Assembly (NCBI GenBank): GCA_905182035.1
Contig: CAJIZL010000016.1
Location: forward strand, 1-64,000
Origin: Oceanospirillaceae bacterium ASP10-02a
GTDB lineage: Bacteria; Pseudomonadota; Gammaproteobacteria; Pseudomonadales; Balneatricaceae
Direction: 5' to 3'
DNA length: 64,000 nucleotides
Position 1 is the stretch's first letter. Each line of letters begins with the position of its first letter. A program made the translations under genes and the position numbers. The notes below the pieces were generated by a model. That model had not been told where the DNA came from. It worked only from the letters and a program-made list of their open reading frames with translations, and did no database searches. Shown here one piece after another: positions 28,526 to 38,446 of this stretch.

Positions 28526-29456
28526 GGTCAGGTTTCTCTTTGAATTGAGCCTTGGCTTGGGCGCGAGGGTGGGCTTTATCATATACCTTGGCTAAATGTT
28601 GATAATCCAAATGAGTATATACCTGGGTGGTACTAATGTTGCTGTGGCCAAGTAATTCTTGCACCGCCCTTAGGTCTCCACTGGACTGTAATAAATGGCT
28701 CGCAAAGGAGTGACGCAGCATGTGAGGGTGTATATGTTGGCCATGAGCAGCCGCCATCTTAGCCATGCGCATTTGAATGCCGCGTACACCCATACGTTGG
28801 CCGCGGTGATTAATGAACAAAGCATTGGCGTCTAGGCATTTCAACTGCGTACGTTGTTGCAGCCAAAATTTAACCGCCGCAATAGCCTGGCGGCCAATAG
28901 GTAATTGGCGTGTTTTATTGCCCTTGCCTGTGACTATTAGGCTGGCGTCCGTCACATCAATATCGAAAACGTTAAGGCTAGCAAGTTCTGCGAGACGTAA
29001 ACCACAAGAGTAAGTCAGTTCAACCATGGCTTTGTCTCGCATCGCCATAGGGTCGTCCGATGCAATGGGGGTATTAAGGACTTGGCTGATTTGATCTGGA
29101 TCTAAACTGTTGGGCAATTTGCGCGGCAACTTGGGTGCTTGAATCCCTTCTACAGGATTAAGCTTAACTAGGCGTTGTTGTAACAAATAGGTGAAAAAAC
29201 TACGCCAGCTAGACAGTATCCTCTGAATACTTTTAGGTGCTAAGTTGGCCTTTCTGGCTGCAATCATAGCAGCGCGAATAGTGTCTGCTTGGGCATCAGC
29301 CCAAGTGCAATGCCCATGGTTTTCAAGGGTGTATATGAGGCGCTGAATATCTCTCCGGTAAGCGTTGATGGTGTGATTCGAATATCGCTTGTTATAGGCC
29401 AAATAATCTAGGTATTGTTGCACTATCGAGTTAAGGGGAGCGCTGGTATGTGCCAT
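28518..29456 (-). CDS. xerC: tyrosine recombinase XerC
   Basis: XerC with XerD resolves chromosome dimers at dif. The 312-residue protein has an N-terminal SAM-like DNA-binding domain (YLAYNKRYSNHTINAYRRDI) and the catalytic domain with Arg in YSCGLRLAELASL, the Lys-bearing beta turn after VTGKGNKTRQLPIG, HxLRHSFASHLL, GHSNISTTQVYTH with the final His and the nucleophile Tyr. Location after dapF and DUF484 matches the conserved dapF-yigA-xerC-yigB order. One base separates it from the DUF484 stop. Confidence 0.95.
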   Translation of the reverse strand: MAHTSAPLNSIVQQYLDYLAYNKRYSNHTINAYRRDIQRLIYTLENHGHCTWADAQADTIRAAMIAARKANLAPKSIQRILSSWRSFFTYLLQQRLVKLNPVEGIQAPKLPRKLPNSLDPDQISQVLNTPIASDDPMAMRDKAMVELTYSCGLRLAELASLNVFDIDVTDASLIVTGKGNKTRQLPIGRQAIAAVKFWLQQRTQLKCLDANALFINHRGQRMGVRGIQMRMAKMAAAHGQHIHPHMLRHSFASHLLQSSGDLRAVQELLGHSNISTTQVYTHLDYQHLAKVYDKAHPRAQAKAQFKEKPDHD

Positions 29457-29457
29457 A

Positions 29458-30171
29458 TTAGGCCTGAATACGGCCTAGGCAGCGGCCGGTAACTGCGGCC
29501 ACATGGTTTAGAAACAAAGTGTCGAGCTGGTCGCTGTAATGATCAGCAGCATTACTTGCAATGATCAGCACCCCTAAAACGTTATCGTCCAGATACAAGG
29601 GCACAATAGCGCTAGACTTGAGTTTGTCATGGTCAGGGAAAAGGTGTTCCATAGCAGCGCCTTTAAATGTCTGACAATACGCCCAGTTCTTGGACGCTAA
29701 CTTTTGGATGTTGGCGTAATAGGGATTTTGGTCTAGTGTTTTAGCACTGCTCAAGCTGGGATGGTTGTCAGTGGCCTTGAGGGAAGAAAATAATGCTAAA
29801 TGTACAGCGTCTGCGTGAAATTCCTTAGTGAAGCTAACTTTCAAGGACTCTGTGAGAGCATTAAGATGGGTCGCCGCAGCTAATTCTATAACCAAACGTT
29901 TAGTTTTTTCAAACTGTACATCGTTGCGCCGCGCTGTGGTTAAAATATCAGAAATTCTTTCTGCATAGCCTTCCATCTTGCCACGCATGACTTGAGTTTG
30001 GCGCTCAATGAGTGAGGTTGCTTGGCCACAATCGTGGGCCAATTCGATATCGGCCAAAAGGTCTAAGTGTTGGCTAAAAAACCCAGGGTTTTGGCGCAAG
30101 TAGTTGGCAACGGCATAAGCGTCTACCGGCTCATCTTTGGTGGTCACAGTGTTGCAGTTGATTTTGCTCAT
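29458..30171 (-). CDS. DUF484 family protein (YigA-like)
   Basis: A 237-residue protein matching DUF484: an N-terminal [20 protein letters not shown] motif, a helical stretch with [17 protein letters not shown], and a GAF-like C-terminal domain ([20 protein letters not shown]). Its function is unknown, but the gene is almost always between dapF and xerC. It overlaps dapF by 4 bp. Confidence 0.9.
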   Translation of the reverse strand: MSKINCNTVTTKDEPVDAYAVANYLRQNPGFFSQHLDLLADIELAHDCGQATSLIERQTQVMRGKMEGYAERISDILTTARRNDVQFEKTKRLVIELAAATHLNALTESLKVSFTKEFHADAVHLALFSSLKATDNHPSLSSAKTLDQNPYYANIQKLASKNWAYCQTFKGAAMEHLFPDHDKLKSSAIVPLYLDDNVLGVLIIASNAADHYSDQLDTLFLNHVAAVTGRCLGRIQA

Positions 30172-30998
30172 AGCTTAATTTGACCTTCGTACACATGGGT
30201 GGTGGGCCCGTTCATCATAAGGTGGTGACCTGGGCCTTGCCAATCTATTGTTAGGTCTCCACCAGTGAGGTGGGCAGTGACTTTAGCATCCAGCAAGCCT
30301 TGTTGCTGGCCAGCTACCACTGCCGCACATGCGCCTGTTCCACAAGCTTTGGTTTCACCAACACCACGCTCGAATACGCGCAATTTAATGGTATTACGAT
30401 CAATAATTTGCATAAACCCAATGTTAGCTTTATTGGGAAAGCGAGGATGCTGTTCTAGCTTAGTACCTAATTCAACTACTGGGGCTGCATCCACATCATC
30501 AACTATCATTACCGCGTGGGGGTTGCCCACGGATACAACACCAATAGTGTAGTTGTGGCCGTCTTGTTCAAGCGTATAGCTAGGGGCTTGTGTGGGAGCA
30601 TCAAAAGGCACTTGATCGGGATCTAAAACAGGCTCACCCATATCCACTTCTACCCATTGGTCTTTGAGCATTTTTAACAGCATGCGTCCATTGCTGGTTT
30701 GCACCGCGATTTCCCGCTTTCCAGTTAAGCGTTGATCATGCACAAACTTGGCAAAACAGCGTGCGCCATTGCCACAATGTTCAACTTCCGTGCCATCAGA
30801 GTTAAAAATACGGTAACGAAAATCGACATCTGGAGATTGTGGTGTTTCTACTAGCAACAATTGATCAAAACCCACGCCAGTATTGCGGTCACCTAAATGG
30901 CGAATTTGTTCAGGTGATAAATGCACACGCTGGCTAATAAGGTCAACAACCATAAAGTCGTTACCTAGGCCGTGCATCTTGGCAAAACGTAATAGCAT
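30168..30998 (-). CDS. dapF: diaminopimelate epimerase
   Basis: DapF interconverts LL- and meso-diaminopimelate for lysine and peptidoglycan synthesis. The 276-residue protein begins [20 protein letters not shown] and carries both catalytic cysteines, in [13 protein letters not shown] and [14 protein letters not shown]. The ATG at 30998 fits family length (274-276). It follows lysA after 14 bases, so the two lysine-pathway enzymes are co-expressed. Confidence 0.96.
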   Translation of the reverse strand: MLLRFAKMHGLGNDFMVVDLISQRVHLSPEQIRHLGDRNTGVGFDQLLLVETPQSPDVDFRYRIFNSDGTEVEHCGNGARCFAKFVHDQRLTGKREIAVQTSNGRMLLKMLKDQWVEVDMGEPVLDPDQVPFDAPTQAPSYTLEQDGHNYTIGVVSVGNPHAVMIVDDVDAAPVVELGTKLEQHPRFPNKANIGFMQIIDRNTIKLRVFERGVGETKACGTGACAAVVAGQQQGLLDAKVTAHLTGGDLTIDWQGPGHHLMMNGPTTHVYEGQIKL

Positions 30999-31012
30999 TC
31001 TAGCCCTTTCCC

Positions 31013-32278
31013 TTAACTTTTTGGCAGTAGGCGTTCTCTTGCCCACTGCTGTGATAATTGTTCACGTTCGCCAATTAAGTGAGAACGATTGCCATCAACC
31101 ATAACCTCGGCGGCACGGTTACGGCTGTTGTAATTAGATGCCATACCAAAACCATAGGCGCCCGAACTACATACGGCTAGCAAGTCACCAGCCTCGATAG
31201 CAAGGCTGCGATCTTTACCTAAAAAGTCGCTGGTTTCGCAGATAGGGCCAACAATGTCAAAGTTTTGTACTTGCGCATCTGAGTTTAAATCGGCCGGAAT
31301 AATGTCCTGCCACGCACTATAAAGGGCGGGGCGAATGAGATCATTCATGGCGGCATCAACGATAGCAAAATATTTGTCTTGATTGTTCTTGATGTATTCT
31401 ACGCGGGTGAGTAAAACTCCCGCATCAGCACAAATAGAGCGGCCCGGCTCAAACACCAAGGCTAACTCGCGATTACCAAGATGGGCACGGACACGTGCCA
31501 TTAAGTCAGTGATAGCCGGTGGTTCTTCATCCCCGTAACAAACGCCTAAACCACCACCTAAATCCAAGTGCTCAATGGTGATGCCCTGTGCTGTAATGGT
31601 ATCAATCAATACAAACAAACGGTCCATGGCGTCAAGGTAAGGCTCAATTGACGTGAGCTGGGAGCCAATGTGGCAGTCTACACCTATCACCTTGATGTTG
31701 CTCATGGCGGCGGCTTGGGCATAGGCAGCTGGGGCCTGTTCTATACCAATGCCAAACTTATTTTCCTTTAATCCTGTAGAAATATACGGATGGGTTTTAG
31801 CATCCACGTCAGGATTGATACGCAAGGACACAGGTGCTATGCAGTTCATGCTAGCCGCCAGATTTTGTAGGCGCACTAGTTCGGCCTCAGATTCCACATT
31901 GAAACAATGCACCCCCACTTCAAGCGCGCGTTGCATTTCGTGGGTTTGTTTGCCCACTCCCGAAAATACAATACGTTGAGGATCACCACCGGCAATAAGC
32001 ACGCGTTCTAATTCACCTATGGAAACAATGTCAAAACCGGCACCAAGTTGCGCCAAAACATTTAATACGGCAATGTTGCTGTTGGCTTTTACTGCGTAAC
32101 AAACTAAATGTTCACAGCCCTCTAGGGCTTGACTATAAGCCACATAATTACGCTCTAAAGTATCTCTTGAATAAACGTAAGTGGGAGTACCGAACTGCTC
32201 GGCAATATGGCTTAAGTCTATGTCTTCGGCATGTAGTTGATTGCCGCGATATTCAAAATTGTCCATGCTAGAACTCAT
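31013..32278 (-). CDS. lysA: diaminopimelate decarboxylase
   Basis: LysA decarboxylates meso-diaminopimelate to lysine. The 421-residue protein has the PLP Lys in [14 protein letters not shown], the glycine-rich [23 protein letters not shown] and the substrate Cys-Glu in [10 protein letters not shown]. The first ATG (32278) overlaps the lptM stop as TAATG; a second at 32266 aligns better with Pseudomonas LysA. Order lptM-lysA-dapF is the classic one. Confidence 0.96.
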   Translation of the reverse strand: MSSSMDNFEYRGNQLHAEDIDLSHIAEQFGTPTYVYSRDTLERNYVAYSQALEGCEHLVCYAVKANSNIAVLNVLAQLGAGFDIVSIGELERVLIAGGDPQRIVFSGVGKQTHEMQRALEVGVHCFNVESEAELVRLQNLAASMNCIAPVSLRINPDVDAKTHPYISTGLKENKFGIGIEQAPAAYAQAAAMSNIKVIGVDCHIGSQLTSIEPYLDAMDRLFVLIDTITAQGITIEHLDLGGGLGVCYGDEEPPAITDLMARVRAHLGNRELALVFEPGRSICADAGVLLTRVEYIKNNQDKYFAIVDAAMNDLIRPALYSAWQDIIPADLNSDAQVQNFDIVGPICETSDFLGKDRSLAIEAGDLLAVCSSGAYGFGMASNYNSRNRAAEVMVDGNRSHLIGEREQLSQQWARERLLPKS

Positions 32279-32391
32279 TAGTTGCTGCTTTGTGCATCGG
32301 TTTGCTCAGGGTCTGGAACATACAAGCTACCTGCTTGGCCGCAGCTAGCAAGAGCGAAGCTTAGAGCCAGTACACACATAATTTTTTTCAC
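32278..32391 (-). CDS. lptM: LPS translocon maturation lipoprotein LptM (YifL-like)
   Basis: A 37-residue lipoprotein found by eye upstream of lysA. It begins at GTG with MKKI, has a hydrophobic stretch and a lipobox LASC (Cys17), followed by GQAGSLYVPDPEQ, the CGxxGxLYxP pattern of LptM/YifL. In E. coli this lipoprotein assists maturation of the LptDE outer-membrane LPS translocon. An AAGGTGG Shine-Dalgarno lies about 9 bases upstream. The stop overlaps the lysA start by one base. It is shorter than E. coli LptM (67 residues), mostly in the C-terminal tail. Confidence 0.9.
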   Translation of the reverse strand: MKKIMCVLALSFALASCGQAGSLYVPDPEQTDAQSSN

Positions 32392-32432
32392 GTTATAACC
32401 ACCTTGGTTAACATAGCTGTAATATGCTTAAT

Positions 32433-32438
32433 ATTATA
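32433..32438 (-). promoter_or_regulatory. predicted -10 element for lptM-lysA-dapF operon
   Basis: A perfect TATAAT on the minus strand lies about 41 bases before the lptM GTG in the divergent lptM-cyaY gap. The -35 region is weak. It is a plausible start for the lptM-lysA-dapF-DUF484-xerC-HAD-TrpD2 run. Confidence 0.4.
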
Positions 32439-32530
32439 CCCTTGATTCTCGCCTCTACACTAGCTAAGACCGAAGCAATGCTATACTTTGAGGGCATATT
32501 TACCATCCGTCCTTAGCATAAGAGAATAAT

Positions 32531-32869
32531 ATGAGTGAAGCACTGTTCCACGAGCGAGTTGATAATTTGTTTTTGCAGGTGGAGGAAATCTTAGATGAAG
32601 CACAGAGCGACATAGATTTTGTCAACAGCAGTGGCTTATTAACCATAAGTTGTGAGAATAAAAGTCAGATTATTTTGAGCCGCCAGCCACCTTTGCAACA
32701 AATTTGGCTAGCCTGTTTGGCGGGTGGTTTGCACTTTGAACTGGCGCAAGATACGTGGTTGTTAACGACTGATAACAAGCAAACATTTGGCCAGTGTTTA
32801 ACCCAGGCGCTGCGCCAACAAGCTGATGAAATCCTAGACTGCAGCCTATTAGACAGCTTGCAAGACTAA
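32531..32869 (+). CDS. cyaY: iron donor protein CyaY (frataxin)
   Basis: CyaY is bacterial frataxin, which binds iron and modulates iron-sulfur assembly by IscS. The 112-residue protein has the acidic N-terminal helix ([20 protein letters not shown]), the beta-sheet segment [20 protein letters not shown] and a [12 protein letters not shown] strand pair. It is divergent from lptM-lysA and its end overlaps argH by 4 bp, the usual Pseudomonas-like setting. Confidence 0.95.
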   Translation: MSEALFHERVDNLFLQVEEILDEAQSDIDFVNSSGLLTISCENKSQIILSRQPPLQQIWLACLAGGLHFELAQDTWLLTTDNKQTFGQCLTQALRQQADEILDCSLLDSLQD

Positions 32870-34269
32870 CGCCCACCCACCTTAGCCAAGGCACGTTCTG
32901 CCGCAGCTAATACCTGTCCAGGCGCAGTGCCACCTATATGGTCTCTAGCACTTACTGATCCTTCTAAGGTGAGCACATCAAATACGCCTTCGGTGATCAA
33001 ACCACTAAACCCTTGTAACTCAGACAAACTCATTTCACTGAGGTCTTTGCCAGTGGCAATACCATGGGCCACAGATTTGCCTACCACTTCGTGGGCGTCA
33101 CGGAAGGCCAGGCCTTTGCCCACCAAATAATCTGCTAAATCTGTTGCCGTGGCAAACCCTTTTAGGGCCGCTGCACGCATTTGCTCGCGCTTAGGTACTA
33201 ATGCTGGCACCATGTCAGCATAGGCCCTGAGGCAACCCTTTACCGTATCAATGGTGTCAAATAAAGGCTCTTTGTCTTCTTGGTTGTCTTTGTTGTAGGT
33301 GAGGGGCTGGCCCTTCATTAGCGTAAGTAAACAAATAAGGTGGCCGTTCACGCGGCCTGTTTTACCACGCACAAGCTCGGGTACGTCTGGGTTTTTCTTT
33401 TGTGGCATGATGGACGAACCAGTGCAGAAGCGATCGGGCAGATCGATAAAATCGAACTGTACGGACGTCCACAATATGAGTTCTTCCGAGGCGCGAGACA
33501 AGTGCATTAAAATCAGGCTTGCAGCAGCACAAAATTCAATGGCAAAATCGCGATCACTTACGGAGTCTAAAGAGTTCTCTGAAGGGCGATCAAAACCTAG
33601 TAATTCACTGGTCATGTGCCGGTCGATAGGATAGCTGGTACCAGCCAAAGCGGCAGCACCTAACGGCGAAATGTTAACACGCTTGCGTAGGTCTTGCAGG
33701 CGTTCGTAATCGCGCTGCAGCATTTCATTCCAAGCCAATACATGGTGCCCAAAAGTGACAGGCTGTGCTGTTTGAAGGTGAGTGAAGCCTGGCATAATGG
33801 TGGCATTTTCAGCCTTAGCTTGGACAATCAAGCCAACCTGTAAGCGACTGATTTCAGTTGAAATAAGGTCTATTTCGTCGCGTAAATAAAGCCGTATATC
33901 TGTAGCCACCTGATCGTTTCTAGAACGCCCAGTATGTAACTTTTTACCAGCCATACCAATCTTTGCAGTAAGTGCTGCTTCAATGTTCATATGAACATCT
34001 TCTAAAGCCACAGACCAGGTAAAGTCACCTCGTTCAATTTCGATACGAATTTCCTCTAAACCGCGTAAAATGTCATCCCTTTCATCAGCGCTTAGCACCC
34101 CCACATGGCACAACATTTTGGCGTGAGCTATAGAACCTTGAATGTCTTGACGGTACATCCGTTTGTCAAAATCTACTGATGCCGTAAAACGGGCCACAAA
34201 GGCATCGGTAGGCTCACTAAAGCGGCCTCCCCATTGTTGGTTAGTTGTGGTTTCAGTGGTTTGGCTCAT
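32866..34269 (-). CDS. argH: argininosuccinate lyase
   Basis: ArgH splits argininosuccinate into arginine and fumarate. The 467-residue protein has WGGRF near the start, the [20 protein letters not shown] signature, [10 protein letters not shown] with the catalytic His, and the mobile signature loop [23 protein letters not shown] 34269 is chosen because it lies 13 codons before WGGRF. No other arg gene is adjacent; argB is about 13 kb away. Confidence 0.97.
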   Translation of the reverse strand: MSQTTETTTNQQWGGRFSEPTDAFVARFTASVDFDKRMYRQDIQGSIAHAKMLCHVGVLSADERDDILRGLEEIRIEIERGDFTWSVALEDVHMNIEAALTAKIGMAGKKLHTGRSRNDQVATDIRLYLRDEIDLISTEISRLQVGLIVQAKAENATIMPGFTHLQTAQPVTFGHHVLAWNEMLQRDYERLQDLRKRVNISPLGAAALAGTSYPIDRHMTSELLGFDRPSENSLDSVSDRDFAIEFCAAASLILMHLSRASEELILWTSVQFDFIDLPDRFCTGSSIMPQKKNPDVPELVRGKTGRVNGHLICLLTLMKGQPLTYNKDNQEDKEPLFDTIDTVKGCLRAYADMVPALVPKREQMRAAALKGFATATDLADYLVGKGLAFRDAHEVVGKSVAHGIATGKDLSEMSLSELQGFSGLITEGVFDVLTLEGSVSARDHIGGTAPGQVLAAAERALAKVGGR

Positions 34270-34411
34270 GAGTGTTCCTGTAAGCAATGCTAAGGCGAAT
34301 GTAGGGTCGCTATTGTAGCGAGGGGCTTGGTCTATAAGCAAGGATTTCGGCTAAGTGGTGTTACTAAGCTAGCAGCACCTTGCTTCAACGGCTAATATAA
34401 ATCCATCACCA

Positions 34412-34651
34412 TTAATCCACCATATTTTGTGAAAATATGTTTTTTACGGATGAAAGCAAAAACGCATCCTGATAACGCCCTGCTGTTACAAATAAGCCAA
34501 CAGGAGCTCCATCAATTGTTGTCAAAGGAATCAATATTCCTGGTAAGTGCCCGATTCCTACGCACGAGGTCTTAAAGCCGCATATGTTGCTATGTCTTTC
34601 ACTGCAAAAGTGAGCCCGCCTACCTAATAGGTCTTCTTTATACGGGTTCAA
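34412..34651 (-). pseudogene. amidase-family C-terminal remnant
   Basis: An isolated 79-codon frame ends with LPGILIPLTTIDGAPVGLFV followed by AGRYQDAFLL, which resembles the C-terminal part of amidase signature enzymes (LPxxxxPxxxxxGxPVGLQ). The catalytic Ser-Ser-Lys region is absent and the frame is closed by a stop about 25 codons further upstream. It is read as the tail of a decayed amidase gene. Confidence 0.5.
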
Positions 34652-34933
34652 GGTGAACGTTTCAACAAACGTAGCTGAAGACGCAAAGCTCTAAGTATTC
34701 TGAATCATGCCATTCCTTAAAACGTAACAGTTCATTTTTTCATTTCGCACACTATTCCAACGCGCTTAAAAGTATAAATGTTTATTTCTGAAATTTAAGC
34801 TCGGCTACAAAAAAGAGCGGCTAGCGCTGCTTAATTATATAAACAGGCTATGCTGTATGTATAAATAGCAGGGTGCATTATGTCAGTGTCACGCAAAACA
34901 GTTTGTAAGCTCTAGGTAAAAGGTAAAAAGTAG
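34652..34933. other. non-coding gap
   Basis: With the amidase remnant this belongs to a 0.66 kb stretch without an intact gene between argH and the nuclease-like gene. It is AT-rich, with a short start-stop frame at about 34880 and no hairpin or promoter I would defend. It must hold the promoter of the nuclease-like gene. Confidence 0.5.
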
Positions 34934-35830
34934 GTGAACAAGAACCCCATGCAGCATATCGCTCGAATATTGCTAATTAGTTTTTACGCTCTAATATTGC
35001 TTAAAATTCCCTATGTCTATGCTCAATGCTCTGCCCTGTCTGAGGAAAAAATGCAGCAAGCAGCGCTATGGTCAGGTAAACCTGTGTTTGGTAACACATA
35101 CAAAGTGCAAAATTGGTATGTGCAAGATGGTGATAGCCTAAGCTTGGCTAATGGTCATCGGCTGCGTTTGGGACAAATTAATACTACAGAAATGGCCAGC
35201 AAGGGGCGACCAGAGCAGGCCTATGCGCAGCAGGGTAAGCATCAACTTAAGCAAAAATTACAGCAACAAGCTGCCATTTATTTGCAACTACTGCCGGAGA
35301 TTAAAGACCACTATGGCCGTTGGTTAGTTAAGCTTTATGACGGTGCTGGATCACCCACGGAGGCGTTTTTGGTAGCCCAAGGTTTAGCTTATGTGATTAG
35401 TATGAATGGGCAAGGCGCAGAAGATTGTTTATGGCAGCAAGAAGAAGTGGCGCGTGGGCAAGGCTTGGGCATATGGCAAGCGCCGATATCGCGTGTTCAT
35501 GAGGCTGCCATGTTAAACCTTAACCAAGGTGGTTTTATGCGCATGGGTGGCGCAGTGACAGATATCAGTGAAAGCCAGCACCACTGGTACATAGGCCTTG
35601 GGGGGCAAGTTGCAGTGAAAATCCCCAAGGACGTGCTTGCAACATCTCGTTTCAGAATCAATACCGCTAAACAATTAGAGCAGTGGATTGGACAAACTGT
35701 TAATGTTAGAGGTTGGCTTGCGTGGCGAAAGCTTAGTAAAAAGCAGCGTCAGAAAGGTTTTAAGGCTGGTGTTATGAGCATTTATCACTTACATATGCTT
35801 GAGCAAACCCCATCAGTGAGCGACAACTAA
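34934..35830 (+). CDS. secreted thermonuclease-like protein (SNase domain)
   Basis: A 298-residue protein with an N-terminal signal peptide (hydrophobic residues 11-30, ending YVYAQ) and a staphylococcal-nuclease-like domain: DGDSLSLANGHRLRLGQINT, then TEM, and DHYGRWLVKLYD with EAFLVAQGLAYV. The Arg and Glu of the catalytic trio have candidates (Arg in RLRLG, Glu in TTEM, Arg in YGRW), but the Ca-binding Asp of the usual (I/V)DTPE is Asn here. Residues beyond 200 form an added OB-like domain. It is probably exported; nuclease activity is uncertain. Start is GTG; an ATG lies 15 bases later. Its end overlaps mrcA by 4 bp. Confidence 0.78.
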   Translation: MNKNPMQHIARILLISFYALILLKIPYVYAQCSALSEEKMQQAALWSGKPVFGNTYKVQNWYVQDGDSLSLANGHRLRLGQINTTEMASKGRPEQAYAQQGKHQLKQKLQQQAAIYLQLLPEIKDHYGRWLVKLYDGAGSPTEAFLVAQGLAYVISMNGQGAEDCLWQQEEVARGQGLGIWQAPISRVHEAAMLNLNQGGFMRMGGAVTDISESQHHWYIGLGGQVAVKIPKDVLATSRFRINTAKQLEQWIGQTVNVRGWLAWRKLSKKQRQKGFKAGVMSIYHLHMLEQTPSVSDN

Positions 35831-38349
35831 AATACTTGTTCTGGGCCAGTTTCTTGATCGTTGAGACCATTGTTAGAGCCGTTGCTTTTAGGCAATGCCA
35901 TTTGTAAAGGTGTGCGTTCTGCGCGGAAGATTTCTTCTACCGCAGAGGGATCTCCAGGCCTTGCTAATTCACCCGTGGTCTCATCAATTTTAATGGTGAC
36001 CATTTTGTCTGGCTGCTGCCGTTTTGTTTGTGGCACATCTTTTAGGGCTATTTCCATAAAGTCGATCCAAATAGGCAGTGCTGCGGTACTACCAAATTCC
36101 TTTTTACCCAAGCTGGCAGGTTGGTCGAAGCCCACCCAGGTGGTGGCTACCATAGAATCTACATAACCAGAAAACCAGGCATCTTTTTGGTCGTTAGTGG
36201 TGCCTGTTTTGCCTGCTAAATCATTACGTTTTAATTGTTGAGCCCTGCGTGCTGTGCCTTTTTTCACTACGTCTTGGAGAATGGTATGCATAATATAATT
36301 AACCCGTTCATCCATGATACGTGGTGCAATAGGTAAATGAGTGATAGGGCGAACCAGCTCTTTATCACTGGCATTTTGTTGGGCATCTTCTTCATCAAGA
36401 GCCTCGTTTAGGGCAACGATGGCAACACTGTTGATGACTGTTGTTTCCACAACATCAGGCTGGTCTAGATTGACTCCATCGTTGAGCCTTACATAGTCGC
36501 AGTTAGGGCACACAGTGGTGGGCTGACTTTGGTATAGCACTTTGCCAAAGCTGTCTTCAATACGCTCAATAAAATAGGGCTGAATCTGATAGCCTTGGTT
36601 GGCAAAGGTTGCGTAGGCGGTAGCTACGTCAATGGGAGGCACACTGGCACTGCCTAAAGCGAGGGATAAGTTACGTGGCAACTGCTCCGGCTTAAAACCA
36701 AAGCGGGTGGCATAATTGATGGCTGATTTGATGCCTACTTCGCGTAAAATCCGGATAGAGACCAAGTTACGTGATTTATAAAGGGCTTTGCGCAACCGCG
36801 TGGGACCAAAGAATTTGCCGCTGTAGTTTTCAGGGCGCCATGAATCTTCTAGGCTAGCGTCATTAAATACCACGGGCGCATCGTTGATCAAGGTGGCAGC
36901 AGTAAAGTCTTGTTCTAAGGCTGCTGAGTATATAATAGGTTTAAAGTTAGATCCTGGCTGTCGCAGGGCTTGGGTGGCGCGATTAAATTTGCTGTGCAAG
37001 TATTCAAAACCACCCACTAAGGCGATCATGGCACCGTCTTTTGGATCTAGGGCAATTAAGGCCCCTTGAGCATCAGGCACTTGGGACAAATACCACACAT
37101 CGGCATCGGCATAGGCTTGGCGCACTCGAATTTGATCGCCAGGGCTGAGGATGTCACTAATTGTCTTGGCGGCACTGCCTAGGTGATCTATTGAAATTCG
37201 CGGCCTAATCCAACTCATGTCACTAAAGTGAATAGTTACAGTTTGGCCGTAACGTAGCAGCAAGTCTGCAGAGTCTTCGTTAACCTGGCGCACGATAGCA
37301 GGCTGTAACGGGCCAAATACAGCGGTCCGATTAAGTAATCGTTCGGCTTCTTCTGCGGTAACGCTTGGGCCGTGATTCTTTTCCACGCCGCGGTATCCGT
37401 GGCGTCTGTCATAGGCTAATAACCCTTTCTGTACTGCCAATTGTGCGGCGTCTTGAAGCCTGCTGTCTATGGTGGTGTATACACGATAACCACCGGTATA
37501 GACGTCTTCAATGGGGAAGGAATCAAACAACTCACTCCGTACCATCTCAGCTACATAAGACGCTGAAGTTTCTGGTTTTAAACTGTGGAAACGGCCTGTA
37601 ATAGGTGCGGCAATGGCAGTTTGGTATTGCTCTTCATGGATATAATCTAGCTGTAACATGCGTCCTAATATCCAGTCTCTGCGTATTTTAGAGCGCTCTG
37701 GGTTAGAAATAGGATTGTATCGCGATGGTGCTTTATAAAGCCCTGCTAACATGGCTAATTGTGGTAGATTTAACTCACTAATAGAGCGGCCATAATAAAC
37801 GTGTGATGCGGCTTCTATGCCATAAGCTCTGTGGCCCATGAACATTTTGTTGAAATACATCTCTAGTATTTGTTCTTTGCTCAGTTCTTGCTCAATCTGA
37901 AACGCTAAAAGTATTTCATTGAATTTTCGGATAAATGTTTGATCAAGGGTTAAAAGGTAGTTACGGGCCACCTGCATAGTAATGGTACTACCCCCCCCTT
38001 GAATTTTTCCGCCAGCCTGCATCATCCGCACAGCGGCTCTTAAAAGTCCTTTAGGGTCAACGCCATAATGGCTGTAAAAATTTTCATCTTCGGCGGACAA
38101 TAAAGCATCAATATAAAGTTGTGGTACTTGGTCTATGCGCAGAGGAATGCGGCGTTGCTCACCAAATTCTGAAATAAGTTTACCATCACGACTCAGCACT
38201 CTTAGTGGCGTTTGTAGGTGGTAATCCCTAAGGCTATTTACATCGGGTAACCGAGGTATAAGGTAAAGCCAGGTAACCGCTGCAATAAAAAGCGAACCTA
38301 CGATTCCTAGTATAAAACCCCATTTAAACAGGCGGCGGATTAATGACAT
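35827..38349 (-). CDS. mrcA: penicillin-binding protein 1A (MrcA)
   Basis: A bifunctional class A PBP, 840 residues, that polymerises and cross-links peptidoglycan. After an N-terminal membrane anchor (residues 8-30) comes the transglycosylase domain with the catalytic Glu in SAEDENFYSHYGVD and the GGSTITMQVARNYLL motif. The transpeptidase has the active Ser in PGSNFKP (SxxK), KSRN (SxN) and KTGTTND (KTG). An OB-type insert separates them, as in PBP1A. The ATG at 38349 gives the standard short cytoplasmic tail; the frame upstream is spurious. It is divergent from the pilus-type cluster, the ponA-pilM arrangement of Pseudomonas. Confidence 0.95.
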   Translation of the reverse strand: MSLIRRLFKWGFILGIVGSLFIAAVTWLYLIPRLPDVNSLRDYHLQTPLRVLSRDGKLISEFGEQRRIPLRIDQVPQLYIDALLSAEDENFYSHYGVDPKGLLRAAVRMMQAGGKIQGGGSTITMQVARNYLLTLDQTFIRKFNEILLAFQIEQELSKEQILEMYFNKMFMGHRAYGIEAASHVYYGRSISELNLPQLAMLAGLYKAPSRYNPISNPERSKIRRDWILGRMLQLDYIHEEQYQTAIAAPITGRFHSLKPETSASYVAEMVRSELFDSFPIEDVYTGGYRVYTTIDSRLQDAAQLAVQKGLLAYDRRHGYRGVEKNHGPSVTAEEAERLLNRTAVFGPLQPAIVRQVNEDSADLLLRYGQTVTIHFSDMSWIRPRISIDHLGSAAKTISDILSPGDQIRVRQAYADADVWYLSQVPDAQGALIALDPKDGAMIALVGGFEYLHSKFNRATQALRQPGSNFKPIIYSAALEQDFTAATLINDAPVVFNDASLEDSWRPENYSGKFFGPTRLRKALYKSRNLVSIRILREVGIKSAINYATRFGFKPEQLPRNLSLALGSASVPPIDVATAYATFANQGYQIQPYFIERIEDSFGKVLYQSQPTTVCPNCDYVRLNDGVNLDQPDVVETTVINSVAIVALNEALDEEDAQQNASDKELVRPITHLPIAPRIMDERVNYIMHTILQDVVKKGTARRAQQLKRNDLAGKTGTTNDQKDAWFSGYVDSMVATTWVGFDQPASLGKKEFGSTAALPIWIDFMEIALKDVPQTKRQQPDKMVTIKIDETTGELARPGDPSAVEEIFRAERTPLQMALPKSNGSNNGLNDQETGPEQVF

Positions 38350-38446
38350 GCTATGCTTTAACTCTAGGCAACGATGGGTTTGAACTAAACGACAGAAACG
38401 AAAGTATATAAGATCTATTGAATTTCGCCACCCAAGGATGGGATTA

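Noticed and set aside
34880-34915. A short ATG frame (about 11 codons) before the nuclease-like gene as a leader peptide
   Set aside because: No attenuator hairpins or informative codons, and no clear ribosome-binding site.
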